Shown one piece after another: positions 42,502 through 53,907 of a stretch of 64,000 nt of DNA (the stretch's first letter is position 1; the number at the start of each line of letters is the position of its first letter). The notes beneath the pieces were generated by a model. It worked only from the letters and a program-made list of their open reading frames with translations, made no database searches and was not told the DNA's origin. Location: contig NC_092406.1 of NCBI RefSeq assembly GCF_009017415.1, forward strand, positions 2,790,001-2,854,000. The letters run 5' to 3'. Made by a program: the position numbers and the translations under genes. This DNA is from Aspergillus flavus (lineage: Eukaryota > Ascomycota > Eurotiomycetes > Eurotiales > Aspergillaceae).

Positions 42502-44930
42502 ATGGCCCCAAGCCTGGTGGACTCGAGTAGGCTTTCTATCGAGGGGATAGGCCGCCAAATTATTCCATCTCCCACGAAGTCCATTGACTGGTTTAAAGAT
42601 GCCATTCAACTGGACCTGTGCCAGTCCTGGTCCAATTGGCGAGAGACTTTGGCGTCTAGGTCCATCAAGGAATCGACTCTTTTGAAAGCAGCTTGGATTC
42701 TTACCCTTCGTTGCTTCCAGCCAGAGGAAGTGATAAGCATAAGCTACGATGAAGGAAACGTTCCACAACCTAATCCCCCAATTGCTTACACCGTGCGGGT
42801 GGAGCCTGACTGGGATGTACGGTCACTTCTTCAAACTTTAGAGATGAACAAAGGTCACGAAGTGACCAGTTTTGGAGCGAAGCCCTCTCCCTCCCGCCAT
42901 GTCTGCACCGCAGCACTCAGATATATAACCAAGTTCCATAAACTCTTGACACCACTGACCTCTCTTAATGGAAATGTAGAGGTAAGTTCCACCAGCTTAA
43001 CATGCAATTAGTTTTCATCTTCTGATCTTGTCTCATCATCCAGCTTGTTGTCATTGGGCGTGATAACCGGTTGAGCGCGAGCATCAAGAGGGCAGAAAAT
43101 GTCTCCAATTCTTTGGATGAGAGCATGCTGTGGACTTTTCAACACGTGCTCCGGCAAATTACGGTCTCCCCCGCGAGTTTAAAGCTCGAAGCGATTGACT
43201 ACTGCTCAGAGTCCCACAGAAAAATAATTAAGAGCCTTACCCACACCAAATCAGCCTCTAACCCCAACTGTCTGCATGAGTTAATCTTGGAAAATTGTCA
43301 GCGGCATCCAAAGAGGCTGGCAGTTCGTTCATTTGATGGCGACTTAACCTATGAAGAATTGGATAATCTTTCCTTCCGGCTAGCACATCATCTCACCCGG
43401 TTGGGCGTACGGCCCGAAACCTTTGTCTTGAGTAGCTTCCAGAAATCAACGTGGGCAATCGTAGCTCGACTGGCCATCCTGCGTGCAGGAGGAGCGTATA
43501 TCTCGATCCACTCAAGCAATCCACCAGCCTATCTCGACTCCGTAATACAGCGCACCAACGCCAAGATCATGTTGAGTGATCCATTCTTCGCAGATCAATT
43601 CCATAATACAATCGACACCGTCATCGTGGTCACCCTTGAATGGCTACAAACGCTTCCTTGCCAAATTCACTTTGCCCTATTGCCAGTGGTTCAGCCATCC
43701 AACGCCTGTACGGTTTTGTTCACCTCTGGAAGCACCGGTAGGCCCAAGGCCATTGTACAAGAGCACAGGTCCTACGCATCTGCTATTAGAGACTATGCCG
43801 AGAACCTTGGCCTGAATAAAGGCACCAGGTTCTTGAGTTTCGATGATTACGCATTCGACATCAGCAATTTGGAATTTTTGGTTCCTCTGATTCTAGGGGG
43901 TTGCTGCTGCGTGCCTGGGCCGATGAAGACTGTTCAGGATCTCGCCGACAACATTCAAATGCTCGACGCCAATATTGCCTTCCTCACACCTACGGTGGCC
44001 ATTAAAGCAAATCCAGAAGCAATGAGAAATCTCAAGATCTTATGTATCGGCGGGGAGCCCCTTTCGAGAGACCTGCTGAACAACTGGGCTGGAAGCTCGA
44101 CAATGTTGATCAACCAATTTGGCATGGGCGAAGCAGCAGTCTGCTGTGCCTACAACGACAATGTACATGATCCTGGTAGCTCACCCGCTACGATCGGACG
44201 GCCATCCAGTGGTGCAATTTGGATTGTTGACCCAAACTGCCCGGCGAAGCTCATGCCACTTGGCGCGGTCGGTGAGATTGTAATTGAAGGGCCTCATCTT
44301 TCAAGGGGTTATCTTGACCAGAATCATCAAGCATCCGATCGTACGAAGCCAGCTGGCTTTATGGAAGATCTCCCGCCCTGGCTAAATGAGCTTCACCCCA
44401 ACCGCCAAATCACCCGCTTATATCGATCAGGAGACCTGGCACGATGGACTCACGATGGACGGATTGAGTATATTGGCCGCAAAGACACTATCGTAAAGCT
44501 TGACGGTTGTCGGATCGACGTGGTTGAGGTCGAGCACCTTGCAAGGAAATCTCTTACTCCCAAAGATGCCATTGTGGTAGACCTTCTCGGCGTCATTGAT
44601 GGCAAAGAAGATCCTTGCCTGGCTGCGTTCTTGTACCTCAGCGGACACCCAGAGAATTCCGAAACGGCAGAAATCTCTTTGAAAGATGCAAGTCAAGATC
44701 CAGCTGCCCTTCAAAAGGTCGCCCAAATCAAGGAAGTTCTTGCCATTTCCCTCCCACCTTACATGATTCCGACGTTGTTTTTGCTAGCCACACGCGTCCC
44801 ACGTACGCCTTCGAAGAAGACCGATCGCAGAATGATCCGACTGCTTTCACAAAATTTTTATGAAAAAGACCGTGAGGCGCGGAGCAGGTTGTCGTCCCAT
44901 CACCCTGATTCACAGCTTCTTCCCCCATGA
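42502..44930 (+). CDS. NRPS-like enzyme: truncated condensation segment plus adenylation domain, no carrier domain
   Basis: Exon 1 42502-42981 and exon 2 43044-44930 join across a 62-base intron, giving 788 residues. Residues 1-160 resemble the C-terminal lobe of a condensation domain (LLKAAWILTLRCFQPEEVISIS) without a HHxxxDG motif. The adenylation domain has A3 VLFTSGSTGRPKA (about 384-396), A4 AFDISNLE with the amino-group-binding Asp, A5 NQFGMGEAAV (about 517), A7 YRSGDLARW, A8 YIGRKDTIVKLDGCRID (about 636) and A10 PSKKTDRR with the catalytic Lys. It therefore probably activates an amino acid. No LGGxS carrier, thioesterase or reductase follows; the protein ends soon after A10. Product release must then differ from a normal NRPS. 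Confidence 0.88.
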
Positions 44931-45131
44931 ATATCTCCCGCTTGATTGCCCGAGAATCAGTGATTTAATATACAGCGGGAAAAAATGCTTTAACCATGCA
45001 CCTTCAAAACTGGGAAATGTCAATACATGCTGCTCAGGCCAATATTGGTTTTCGGGTCCCTGTTCCAATAATACATTATAATACATTATATTACACTACA
45101 TTACATTATATAATCTATAGACATGAGTTTT
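44931..45131. repeat. Convergent spacer with short ATACATTAT repeats
   Basis: 45068-45115 consists of near-repeats of ATACATTATA and TTACATTATA. It lies between the converging adenylation-enzyme and MFS genes and may serve as a common transcript end region. Confidence 0.5.
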
Positions 45132-46807
45132 TCATTGATACAACACATCTTGCTGTTCCGTAGACTTCGACACAGGAGAGCCCAGGAAAACCAGAGCGAT
45201 AAGCCCTGCTGTAAAAGACAAGACCCCTAGTACGATCAGAAAACATAATCATCGAACTGATATAGAGGAAAAGCTCACCAAGGCAACATTGCAACTCGAA
45301 GTAACCGAAATTGCCCACCACGAACTCCGCCAGAAGAGGACCGGCCAACAGTCCAGTCATCCAGGTCATACTAGTCACAGCTATCGCGCGAGAATACCCT
45401 CCCTTAGGACCAAAGATACCAGGCTGGTGTGCTTCGAGCAAGTCGATCGTTTCTATATGAAATGGATCTTAGCCAGATACCTTAGTCAACAACCTCATTT
45501 CCAAACTTACCAGTCGCCTGCATCGAGCCCACCCCATTCAGCAAGGACAGAAGACATCCAATCGACGCCATACAACCCACATAGAGACTCTTTTCCCAAC
45601 CTTGCACCCCCATCCCCGGAAACAACCCACTACCAGGCACCCCCAACAGTACGACAAAAGGCAACAACCCGAAAAGTCCCACTGCCGTCGGAGCACGCGA
45701 CCCGATCCTATCTTTCATCCAACCCACCGGAGCAGCCAGCAGCATCCCAGGCCCCTGGATCAACGCCAGCAAAACACCAACATGTAAAGCCCCCCATCCA
45801 AACACGGCTCGCACGTGCACAGCCAGCGTACTTTCAAAGCAACCAACCAGTACAGCATAAACGAAGGCGCAGAAAACCCCGGCCGAGAAACGTGGTACGC
45901 GGAATAGACGGACGTGGAAGCGCCATCCGCGCACCTCTGAACCGGACCCTTCGCCGTCTTCTTCTAATCGGGGTGGTTGATTCTGCAATAGAGGGTCTTG
46001 CTCCCCGTCCTCGTTCTCGTCCTCATTTCCTTGGTGGGGTTTGACCCGCTTCTCGATCATGATGAGACGCATAATGATATCCAGCAGGAGAAAAGCAGCC
46101 GCGCCGGTCCACGCACACCAGTAACCACCCAGTTCGAATAATAGTCCTGCAAGCACAGGTCCCGTGGTGGTTCCTGTGGCTGTGAGGGTAGTCGTTAACC
46201 CGGAGATCTTGCCCATGTGCTCGCTTCCGAGGTTCTCGGCCATGGTTGACATGCCTACAATCCATAATGCATTGCTGGTGATGCATTGGAAGAAGCGACC
46301 GATAAATAGCCATACCACTGTATTTCCTCGTCAATCCAGTTTAAAAACGTAGGAATCAATAAACCTCCAAAGGATGAGATATACATACATTGGGACGCGA
46401 GTGATAAACAAGCCGTACTGACCAAGGCCAGTACAAGGAGGATCAGTAAGAGGGTCTTTTTACTAGAAACTGCGTCGGCGAATGCGCCGATAAATGGACT
46501 TGACACGACGGATACGAATGCTCCCTCCGCGAGGAAAATAGACGTGTATCTTTGTGTCAGTGATGGCAGGAGGCCGATTCGATGCTCGAGCACCGTCGGG
46601 AGCAATGGTATCATGAAGGCGAAGAGAAGCTCATCTGAACGTCGTGAGAATTAGGTGACATTGGATATGTTGAAATGTCTCCGTTCGCAGTTGGCACTTA
46701 CCGGTGAACATTGCTAGACTCATTGTACAGGTGATGAAGGTGTTGGATGATCGCCAGGCATGGCCCCATGGCGCTTTATGTTGCTCTTCGACATGAGTTC
46801 GAAACAT
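45132..46807 (-). CDS. MFS transporter (DHA1-like drug:H+ antiporter type), five exons
   Basis: Exons 46702-46807, 46389-46634, 45511-46317, 45279-45452 and 45132-45226; introns of 67, 71, 58 and 52 bases. The join gives 475 residues in one frame. N-terminal helix 1 continues as TDELLFAFMIPLLPTVL across the first splice. Loop 2-3 has GAFADAVSSKKTLL, an MFS motif A variant. Helix 5 has GTTTGPVLAGLLFELGG, the antiporter signature region. A hydrophilic acidic central loop (NEDENEDGEQDPLL) separates two six-helix halves; the second half has GWMKDRIGSRAPTAVG. It resembles DHA1 exporters such as those in secondary-metabolite clusters. Start is the first ATG; the upstream frame has only TTG. Confidence 0.85.
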
Positions 46808-47315
46808 TACTTGAACATGAGGCTCGCGCGCTGGGAGTCTTGTAGACGTTGATTTAATGGAGGAAACCAATTGAAAGGGCGGCGCGAAGTAGTCAGTTCG
46901 ATCCTACGGGGGTTGGGGGGTTCCAGGGTGTTTTTGTTGTTTTCCGCGTGAGGGAGAAAACCTGTTCTTCGGCCACGGGCAGCAAATGGATCGTCCATGA
47001 GCTACCAAAATGTACATACATCATACCTATTTATAGACGTCCTTATTGAGGCGCTAACCAATACTTATTATGAGACTACAGCCTTTTCTCTCGTATAATT
47101 GGATTTTCAAGATATTTTGATTGAGATAAAATATGTTCAGACATGGAAAAAACCCATCATGTCAAATAAAATCATATACACGTTCCATCGTGAAACGAGA
47201 AAGAAAATCTAAAAAAAAAACTCAAACCAGCCAGCAATCGTTAACCGAGATCCCATAAACCAGCCCAGCCCATGAAAGACCCTTAGACAAGAACAAAAAC
47301 AAGAACAAGCCGAAC
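46808..47315. other. Intergenic region between two MFS genes
   Basis: Promoter of the first MFS gene and 3' flank of the second. A minus-strand frame at 46807-46998 is out of frame with the transporter and not supported. Confidence 0.4.
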
Positions 47316-49029
47316 CTAAGTAATGTACCGGAAACCCTTGCTCCTAGCCAGGGTCTCATCCGATTCGGGCTCAGTGGTGGCATTAGTCTCGGCTTCTTCG
47401 AGCTCCTTGTTCAAGTTCTTGAGCATCATGCGGAATCCGTAGCAGCCGACAATGGTGATGCCGAACATGGCTGTCACGATGCCGTAGCTCTTCCGGTATC
47501 CGTTTTCAGAGAGATCCCAGACGTAGGAACCGGCGACGTTGCCGAGTTGACTGAATGCGTTGATCATGGCGATTGCGACGGCACGCTTGGCGGGGGGTCG
47601 GGGGAAGGATGTACTGATCCAGGAGTAGAAGACGATGAATCTGTAAAGTTTTGTGCGGTTAGTATGGGTGTGATGGATCATATGGAGTAGGTATAAAGGG
47701 AAAGCTTACCCAGCGTAGGAAGCGGCTTGGAGGAAGAGAGCGACGTAGCGAGCTGCGACGTTCAGGGTGCACATGCTGATGATGAATCCGACCAGGCCGA
47801 CGATAATAGGGCCGACAATGTGCCAGAACTAGAGGAGTCGGTTAGATGGGCAATTTATGATCGTGGGACTGTCGTGAGGCAAGACGTACCTTCTCCTGGT
47901 ACCGATCGGAGCTCCAGGCAACCGCCAGAGAGAACAAACAGGAGAACACCCATGGGGGAGCGCTCATAAGCAGAGTGGGCACATAGCCGAATCCGAGGGT
48001 TCCAGTAAGGGTAGGCTAAGATTCTCGAGTTAGACTGGGCACACAAAAAAGTGAGCAGACAGGGCGAACTTACGAAGAAGGCGTTGAACGAGAGGCCGAC
48101 CACGTAGGCAGTAAAGGTGATCATCATGACATAGATCTTGATATCCTTGACGGCCATGAACAAGCCATCCCACGGCCCTTGGTCCTCAGAGTCAACATCA
48201 GCCTCGCCGACATCCTCGGCCATTCGTAGCTGAGCCAGGTCAAGCTCGTCCTTGGTGAAACCGCGTGTATTGTGCGGCAAATCAGGAAGAATGACTGCTG
48301 CACAGAGGGCAATAAACATTGTGGCGGCACCCTCGACTGGAAATGTGTCAGTCATCAGTGTGATATCGGGGAGAGTCAAGGGAGCTTACTCCAGAAGAGC
48401 CAACGCCAGGCAGCGTGACCAAGAACGCCCTGCATGTTGGAAAGGACACCAGCTCCAACGAGTGCCGAGAATGCATTGGAAATAAGATTTCCACAGAAAA
48501 GGATAGCATTTCTCGTTGTGAGCTCACGACGAGTGTACCATTTCGACAGGATCATGAGAGCTCCCGGTAGGAAAGCAGCCTCAACAAAACCCAGGAAGAA
48601 ACGGATGCAGACCATTCCCGCAAAGTTGGTGGCGACGCCCGACAAGGTCGAGATAAGACCCCACAGAAGCATAACGGCTCCGATGTAGAGAGAGGGCCGC
48701 GGGATTCTGTTGATGAAGATGTTGGAAGGGATCTGCATCAAAATATAACCGACATAAAGAATACTCAAGCAGGTCGCGTATTGGCTGTAATCCAGTCCCA
48801 GGTCATCCTGAAGCCCCTTAAGACGAGCAGCGGCCATGTTGTTCCGATCCAGGTAGTTCATGATGTAGATAATAACGAAGAAGCCGCAGCGAGCATCGAG
48901 TTTGCGCTTCAGGCTCTTCTCTATCCGCGCGCGCGTTGCCGGGTCGGCCAGCGCCGGGTTCGCTGTGGTGACTACGGGCCTTTCTTCAAGGTGGGCGGCA
49001 TCAGAGCCGGACTTCGAGATGTCCGCCAT
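47316..49029 (-). CDS. MFS permease, Dal5/anion:cation symporter family, five exons
   Basis: Predicted importer of an organic anion (allantoate, nicotinate, pantothenate-type). Exons 48390-49029, 48074-48336, 47890-48015, 47710-47828 and 47316-47640; introns of 53, 58, 61 and 69 bases. Total 490 residues. Family marks: a long soluble N-terminus, then FFVIIYIMNYLDRNNMAAARL at about residues 50-70 (the Asp-Arg-Asn signature of this family), IPSNIFINRIPRPSLYIG (about 101-118), and GFVEAAFLPGALMILSKWYTRRE (about 147-169). Twelve membrane segments can be placed. The C-terminal tail is charged. It may belong to the neighbouring biosynthetic group or simply flank it. Confidence 0.9.
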
Positions 49030-51491
49030 AGCTGATGGTAGTTGGGGGTTGTCGGTTCCTCAAGTCGTCTCTGAGAACAAAAAGACCCCGTGGGGTATGG
49101 GAGATGAGAAGTATTTGACTTTTTTTTCAACTAAATCATGCCCAGCACATTAGGAGCTTTCGGCTTGCCGGTTTTAGGACACTACTCCGAAATGCAGCAG
49201 GAAGAGGCGGAAGGGAAGGATAGAAGAAGGGGGTAGGAAGGAGGAGAAGCAAGGTAAAGAAGTAAGGAGGAGGAAAGGGAGGAGAGAGGAGAATGTCGTC
49301 GAAGGTTGCATCCAGACTTGGGATCAGGGACCTTTTTGTGTATGGAAGAAAAGAAAAAAAACTATGACGACCGGCGGAACCGCACCCGTTGGGCTTCCCG
49401 ACATGGGAATATGTCGGGATGGGATTTAGGCAAATGGGGACCGAGTCAATTAGGTATGGTTGAGACCAATGGGGAAGGCCAAGGCGGGGAAAAAGACTGG
49501 GGAAGACCCAAGCAAACAGATAGAAGTCTGGAGACCGGGGAAAAGCCTTCGTGGAATCAGGAAGCAGAAACGAACCTAGCGAGTGTCATTGTGGAGTGAT
49601 TCCAGCGTGGGGGTTTTTTTCTTCTCTCGTGACAAAAATCTTCGTGGGGGGAAGTTTCGGTCCTTCCGTGGGGGTTTCCTTCTGTCGCGGGATATCACTT
49701 TCGGCAGTTTACTTGCCTTCCCGAATGACAATAAATCTAGGAGTCGAATAGAAACTATCTTCAAGTGTTTCTCTCGGAGTACTTCACGTCGTCCGAGAGA
49801 TATAATCATCTTACTACTTGAATTTCAATATATCGGCTTAACAAGATTCTAAGCTTTTGCAAAGGAATGTATTACTAACTCATATGACCCCCGCGTCCGG
49901 ACGTTCCCCGTGGGCCGGCACCCAAAGGGTCACTTCCGGTCCCAGCTTCTCGGCTACCCGTCCATATCTGGTCTGGTAGGATGCAAAGTCCTCCTAATTG
50001 TCGGTGTGGCAATACACTACTCCGCGTTGACGGAAAAGCTATAAAGACTGATATTAAGAGCTCGGGATCCTTCGTGAGGGGAAGAGGCAATCCTCGTACG
50101 TCATTCTCCCGGGGGAGTTGAATCTACTGTGTACTCCAGATGAGTTAGGGCTTGTAGATCGGCATGGATCGGGTTGCCTCGGCACGTGTTGCACTCGGAA
50201 TTGACAGCCCCTCACGTGCTGCCGTCAAGGATTCTCCTACGCTCTCACATTTTCCCCTCTAGATATACGTCGGTTTCTTCGGGAGGGTATTCACAGATTG
50301 TATCTTCAGGATATGGCGTAAATTAAATTTAATTGGGGCAGGAATATCTCTCCCGTTCCAATCCCGAGACTGGTTATTCTTGAGCATCTTCTGGGGCCGG
50401 AACCCAATCCCGTATTTAGCCTCATTCCCTCAATACAAGATAGGGCTTCATTCTTTCGGGAGCATCACGGCGTAGGAAAAGTTGGGTAGCAGTATAAACA
50501 GCGATCAGTATTGTTTACTGCTTGCAACAAAATCTCGAGGCACAACACTGATTGACTTTTCGGGTGACCCATGGAACGTTCGTCCAAATTTTCCGGCCCC
50601 AAAGTGCGCCAAGCACCACACTCGCCACATGGGGTATGAAGTACTCAGCGGGTCAAACTGCTGGCTCTTCTCTGAGAGCAGCTGCCAGCTGGACTCAAGA
50701 GATGCTCAAGTGTATCCATCTTAAAGGTAGTCTCATCCTACTGGACTATGAACCTTGCGTCAGCTTATCAATGAACCCCCTTTTGTATGCTAAATTGTAC
50801 AGTACAAATGATAATCCTCGTATTTAATCAATGCGCTCCATCTCTTATATCCACCTTTACTAGATGATACACAGTAGCAGCATTGCGATTTGCCAAAGCT
50901 GGACCTCAGACCCACAAGTACCAAAGAAAGATTGTGATGGCCGTTTAGTCATTCTCATACCAAAACTGATTCTATCCAAGATCAAGGTACCAAACGGGAC
51001 CCCAGAACATCATAACCAATGGACATTGGTCAGTCATTTACATACATCAGAGTATGCCCATACATCTCCCATAGCCTTCTACTGCAGCAGCCGCATTCGT
51101 AATCGCGCGTGTAGACCCTGAGGCTCCGCTTCGAAGTCTATCTAGACCCTACAACTCAAGCGAGTTGATCCCTGCAGCAGTTCACCAGGTACACCCGAAA
51201 ACCCTCCCATAACACCTCAATATCTCAATATAGCATGTATTCATATTTTGGCCCCTGCTGTCATTCCTATTCCAATATCTTCAAGCAGCAAAACCTGTTT
51301 ATACCAGTATACACACCTTGGCTAAGGAATTGAGGGACAAAATGGACAGAAGCAAGGCCAACACGACCAACTCTCCTGGAGCTATAAAGCCAGCCTGAAA
51401 TCCCCCCGTATACTCCATGAACACAATCACCCAAGCATACAATCACTCTCATACTCTATAGTCAGAAACCCTTCACCCCCAAACATTCATC
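49030..51491. other. Intergenic region, no gene seen
   Basis: 2.5 kb. 49200-49290 is purine-rich upstream of the permease start. 49600-49700 has several GTGGGGG strings. Short frames only (for example 50482-50827) without motifs. Confidence 0.45.
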
Positions 51492-51964
51492 ATGAAGTTC
51501 GCCATCGCCACTCTCGCCGCCGCGGCCCTCGCTCCCCTTGCAGCAGCAGACTTCTACATCTACTCCATGAAAAGCGGCTCAGTCAACGATGGCATGGCTC
51601 CCATCAATGCAGATGGATTCGTCTTCCTCAATAACCCCCCTGACTGCAACGACGTCAATAACAAAGCCATCTTCATGTCTTCGCTCAGCGATGTGAGCGG
51701 TGGTAAGCACGGTGTGCGTTGCAAGGGATGCCCTGATTTCGAGGAGTTTGAGTTCAACAACAAGATGGGGTACTATAGTATGTCACTCTGGTTTTATCGT
51801 CCTCTTACATTGGAGGGTTTCTGTGGTTTGGAATGAACTGCTGCTGATGCTGGGATACAGCTATCTACAAGAACCGTGACTACGGCCTGTTCACCACGGA
51901 TGATAAGAAGGTCGGCCAGTACAAGATGAATAAGTCCGACCATTTTCAGTGCGGAAAGAGTTAA
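51492..51964 (+). CDS. Small secreted four-cysteine protein, two exons
   Basis: Exon 1 51492-51777 and exon 2 51861-51964 join across an 83-base intron (GTATGT...ATACAG), giving 129 residues. A clear signal peptide (MKFAIATLAAAALAPLAAA) is probably cleaved before Asp20. The mature part is about 110 residues with four cysteines (DCND, RCKGC and QCGK), enough for two disulfides. It has no other known motif, and a Lys-rich C-terminal 30 residues. It is extracellular by prediction. Small secreted cysteine proteins of this size are common in fungal secretomes, with roles from antimicrobial to host interaction, but nothing here fixes a function. The second exon is short and would be missed without the splice. 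Confidence 0.8.
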
Positions 51965-53064
51965 GAGTTCTATCAGAAGGTCAGTACCAGAAAGACCAGA
52001 TCTACCACGATCCAATCCGAAAAACGCGGAATAATCTTCCATCAAATATAAGCCCTAACACCAGTCCCCGTAACCAACCTATCACTCCAACATAAACAAG
52101 ACCCAAAAGAATATACAGTAAAAAAAATAAAAATAAAAATAAAAATAAAGCACATACGTCACTCACCCTTAAACTAATAGACTCTCCAAAGACACAAACC
52201 ATACTCCGTACAGAGTACACTACATAACAAATCTACCAATCAACCCTCCAAAAGTCCAACAACCCAACGCCACACACCTAGGTACCGTACCTCGACTACA
52301 TACCCCAAACCAGATCCCTACACTAGTACGCATCCCCAAAGTTCAAAACCCAAACCCAACAAAGTTCAAAAGCACCGGGATTCATCCAAACCACCAAAGT
52401 GAAGTGGGGCGCCACGCACCCGAATACCACCTCAAGGTAACGTGGGCCCCAAAAGCGTGGGGGTTGAAACGCTAAACCCTAACCCGTAACCTTTTACTTA
52501 AGCCTACCATCGGCAATTTTCTGCCAAAGATATTATCTGACGAGAACTCTACCGAGAAGAAACTAAACTAAGTAGACTAATGCAGGGAAGGGGGAGGGAA
52601 GATTTTTTTCCTTCCTTTTCGGGAGATCGGGCCGGGTGGGTTTTATTTTATTGAATATGATTTATCCGGGGTTGGGGTTCTGTTTGGTATTATCTTGGGT
52701 TGGTTTGGTTTGTAGATTTGTGTGTGTATATATACTCCAGGGTAGGAGACACATAAGGTGTTCTATGGTTATTGTTGTGTTGACATTCAACAGGTCCTGT
52801 TAATGGATATATCAACGCTTAGAGAAGGATGTAGGATGTAGTAAGTAGTATGTATGCTATACAGACTTGATTTTCTAGCATCACCGTGACTTTCCCTATT
52901 CGGATGAGGCCGCTTTAATAAGAGCGCTCGGGGGGTCGCTTACTGAGTAATTCTCATCTCCAGTCAACGCTCAGTGGGCGCTCAGGTCTTATAACCACCC
53001 CATGCGCAGGCAAAGGACATTGGACCGTGCGGCGAATCAAGAGAAGATGGAGAAATGTTGGGTC
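51965..53064. other. Intergenic region with (AAAAT)n microsatellite
   Basis: 52121-52148 is an (AAAAT)n run. One TACTCCGTA at 52202. No gene supported. Confidence 0.5.
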
Positions 53065-53907
53065 TCACCATAAGTAAGTGCTCATAGGTGCTCCAAAGAG
53101 ATTCCAACTTCTGGTGTTCCTCCCTGGGCCATTACCTGCTGCCCCAGCGGCAATCAAGAATGGCATAAAATGTTCCGCTTTACCTTCAGGGTGCGCTTCA
53201 TAGCTCTACGGGAAACGCCGCCACATTTTCAAGGTAGGAATTCTCACACCTGGATCCGAAACGGCAACTGCACGTTCAATTTCAGCTTCGAATTTGTGTG
53301 TTGGGTTGTCCACTTTTCCGTTCCCTTTTCTTTCCGGGAGGGCCTCCAAAACCTTGTCTAGATGATGGTAAGATGAATCACTGAACAACAAGACATAGCC
53401 GTCATCGCGAAATTATTTCATGGCAGCACCATATCTCAGATTTCGCTCTGCAGCATCCTCGTCACATACACCTTTAAGAATGCTCATCTGGACGACAGGC
53501 AAGTCTGCTTGCGGCCGCATAACGAGCAAAGGCACAAATAGCCCGTGGTCCCAGCCTCTTGTCGTACCCAGCACTGGTTGAAAACCAGCACCTTCTAAGG
53601 TCTGTGCAATTCGAGCGGCAAGGTCTGGGTTTCCCGGTGCAGGGTATCTGTATTCGTATGCCTCTTGTGGGAGTCCAGGGGCACCAGCATAGTCATAATA
53701 TATCTGAGGGGTTTGCCCTGCAGATATATGGGGCTGCGAAGCTTCCCAGTGGGCAGTGAATAAAATAATGCCGCGAGCGTTATCAAGAATATAAGCGTTG
53801 GATTGCAAAACATAAATCAAGGGCTTTTGATGGTCGTTCCCCATAAGAACGTATGGGCCAAGTCCATGAGAAAAGAACAACGATCTCGCTCGTTTGGCGT
53901 CGTCCAT
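53065..53907 (-). pseudogene. Extradiol dioxygenase (DODA/LigB-like) frame with two in-frame stops
   Basis: The LigB/4,5-DOPA dioxygenase family cleaves catechol rings with a metal held by histidines. From the first ATG (53905-53907) the frame runs 281 codons to TGA (53065-53067) without any length change, but has TAA at 53413-53415 and TAG at 53206-53208. Before the first stop: SLFFSHGLGP, ILFTAHWEAS, YEYRYPAPGNPDLA and TRGWDHGLFVPLLVM, the usual metal and substrate regions. After it, the frame continues with family-like sequence (DGYVLLFSDSSYHHLDKVL, KFEAEIE, then EAHPEGKAEHFMPFLIAAGAA), the typical C-terminal part. No splice signals remove the stops. Both stops could come from Gln codons by a single C-to-T change. 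It is probably a recently dead gene; sequence error is possible. Confidence 0.8.

Noticed and set aside
45289..46044. 251-codon plus-strand frame rich in Pro, Gln and Arg
   Set aside because: It lies opposite the MFS exons and introns; the minus strand gives a coherent spliced transporter, so this is a shadow.
46891..46905. GTTCGATCC resembling a tRNA B-box
   Set aside because: No A-box at the right distance and no cloverleaf stems could be drawn.
52470..52490. CTAAACCCTAACCC, telomere-like
   Set aside because: Only two imperfect units; too short to claim an interstitial telomere.
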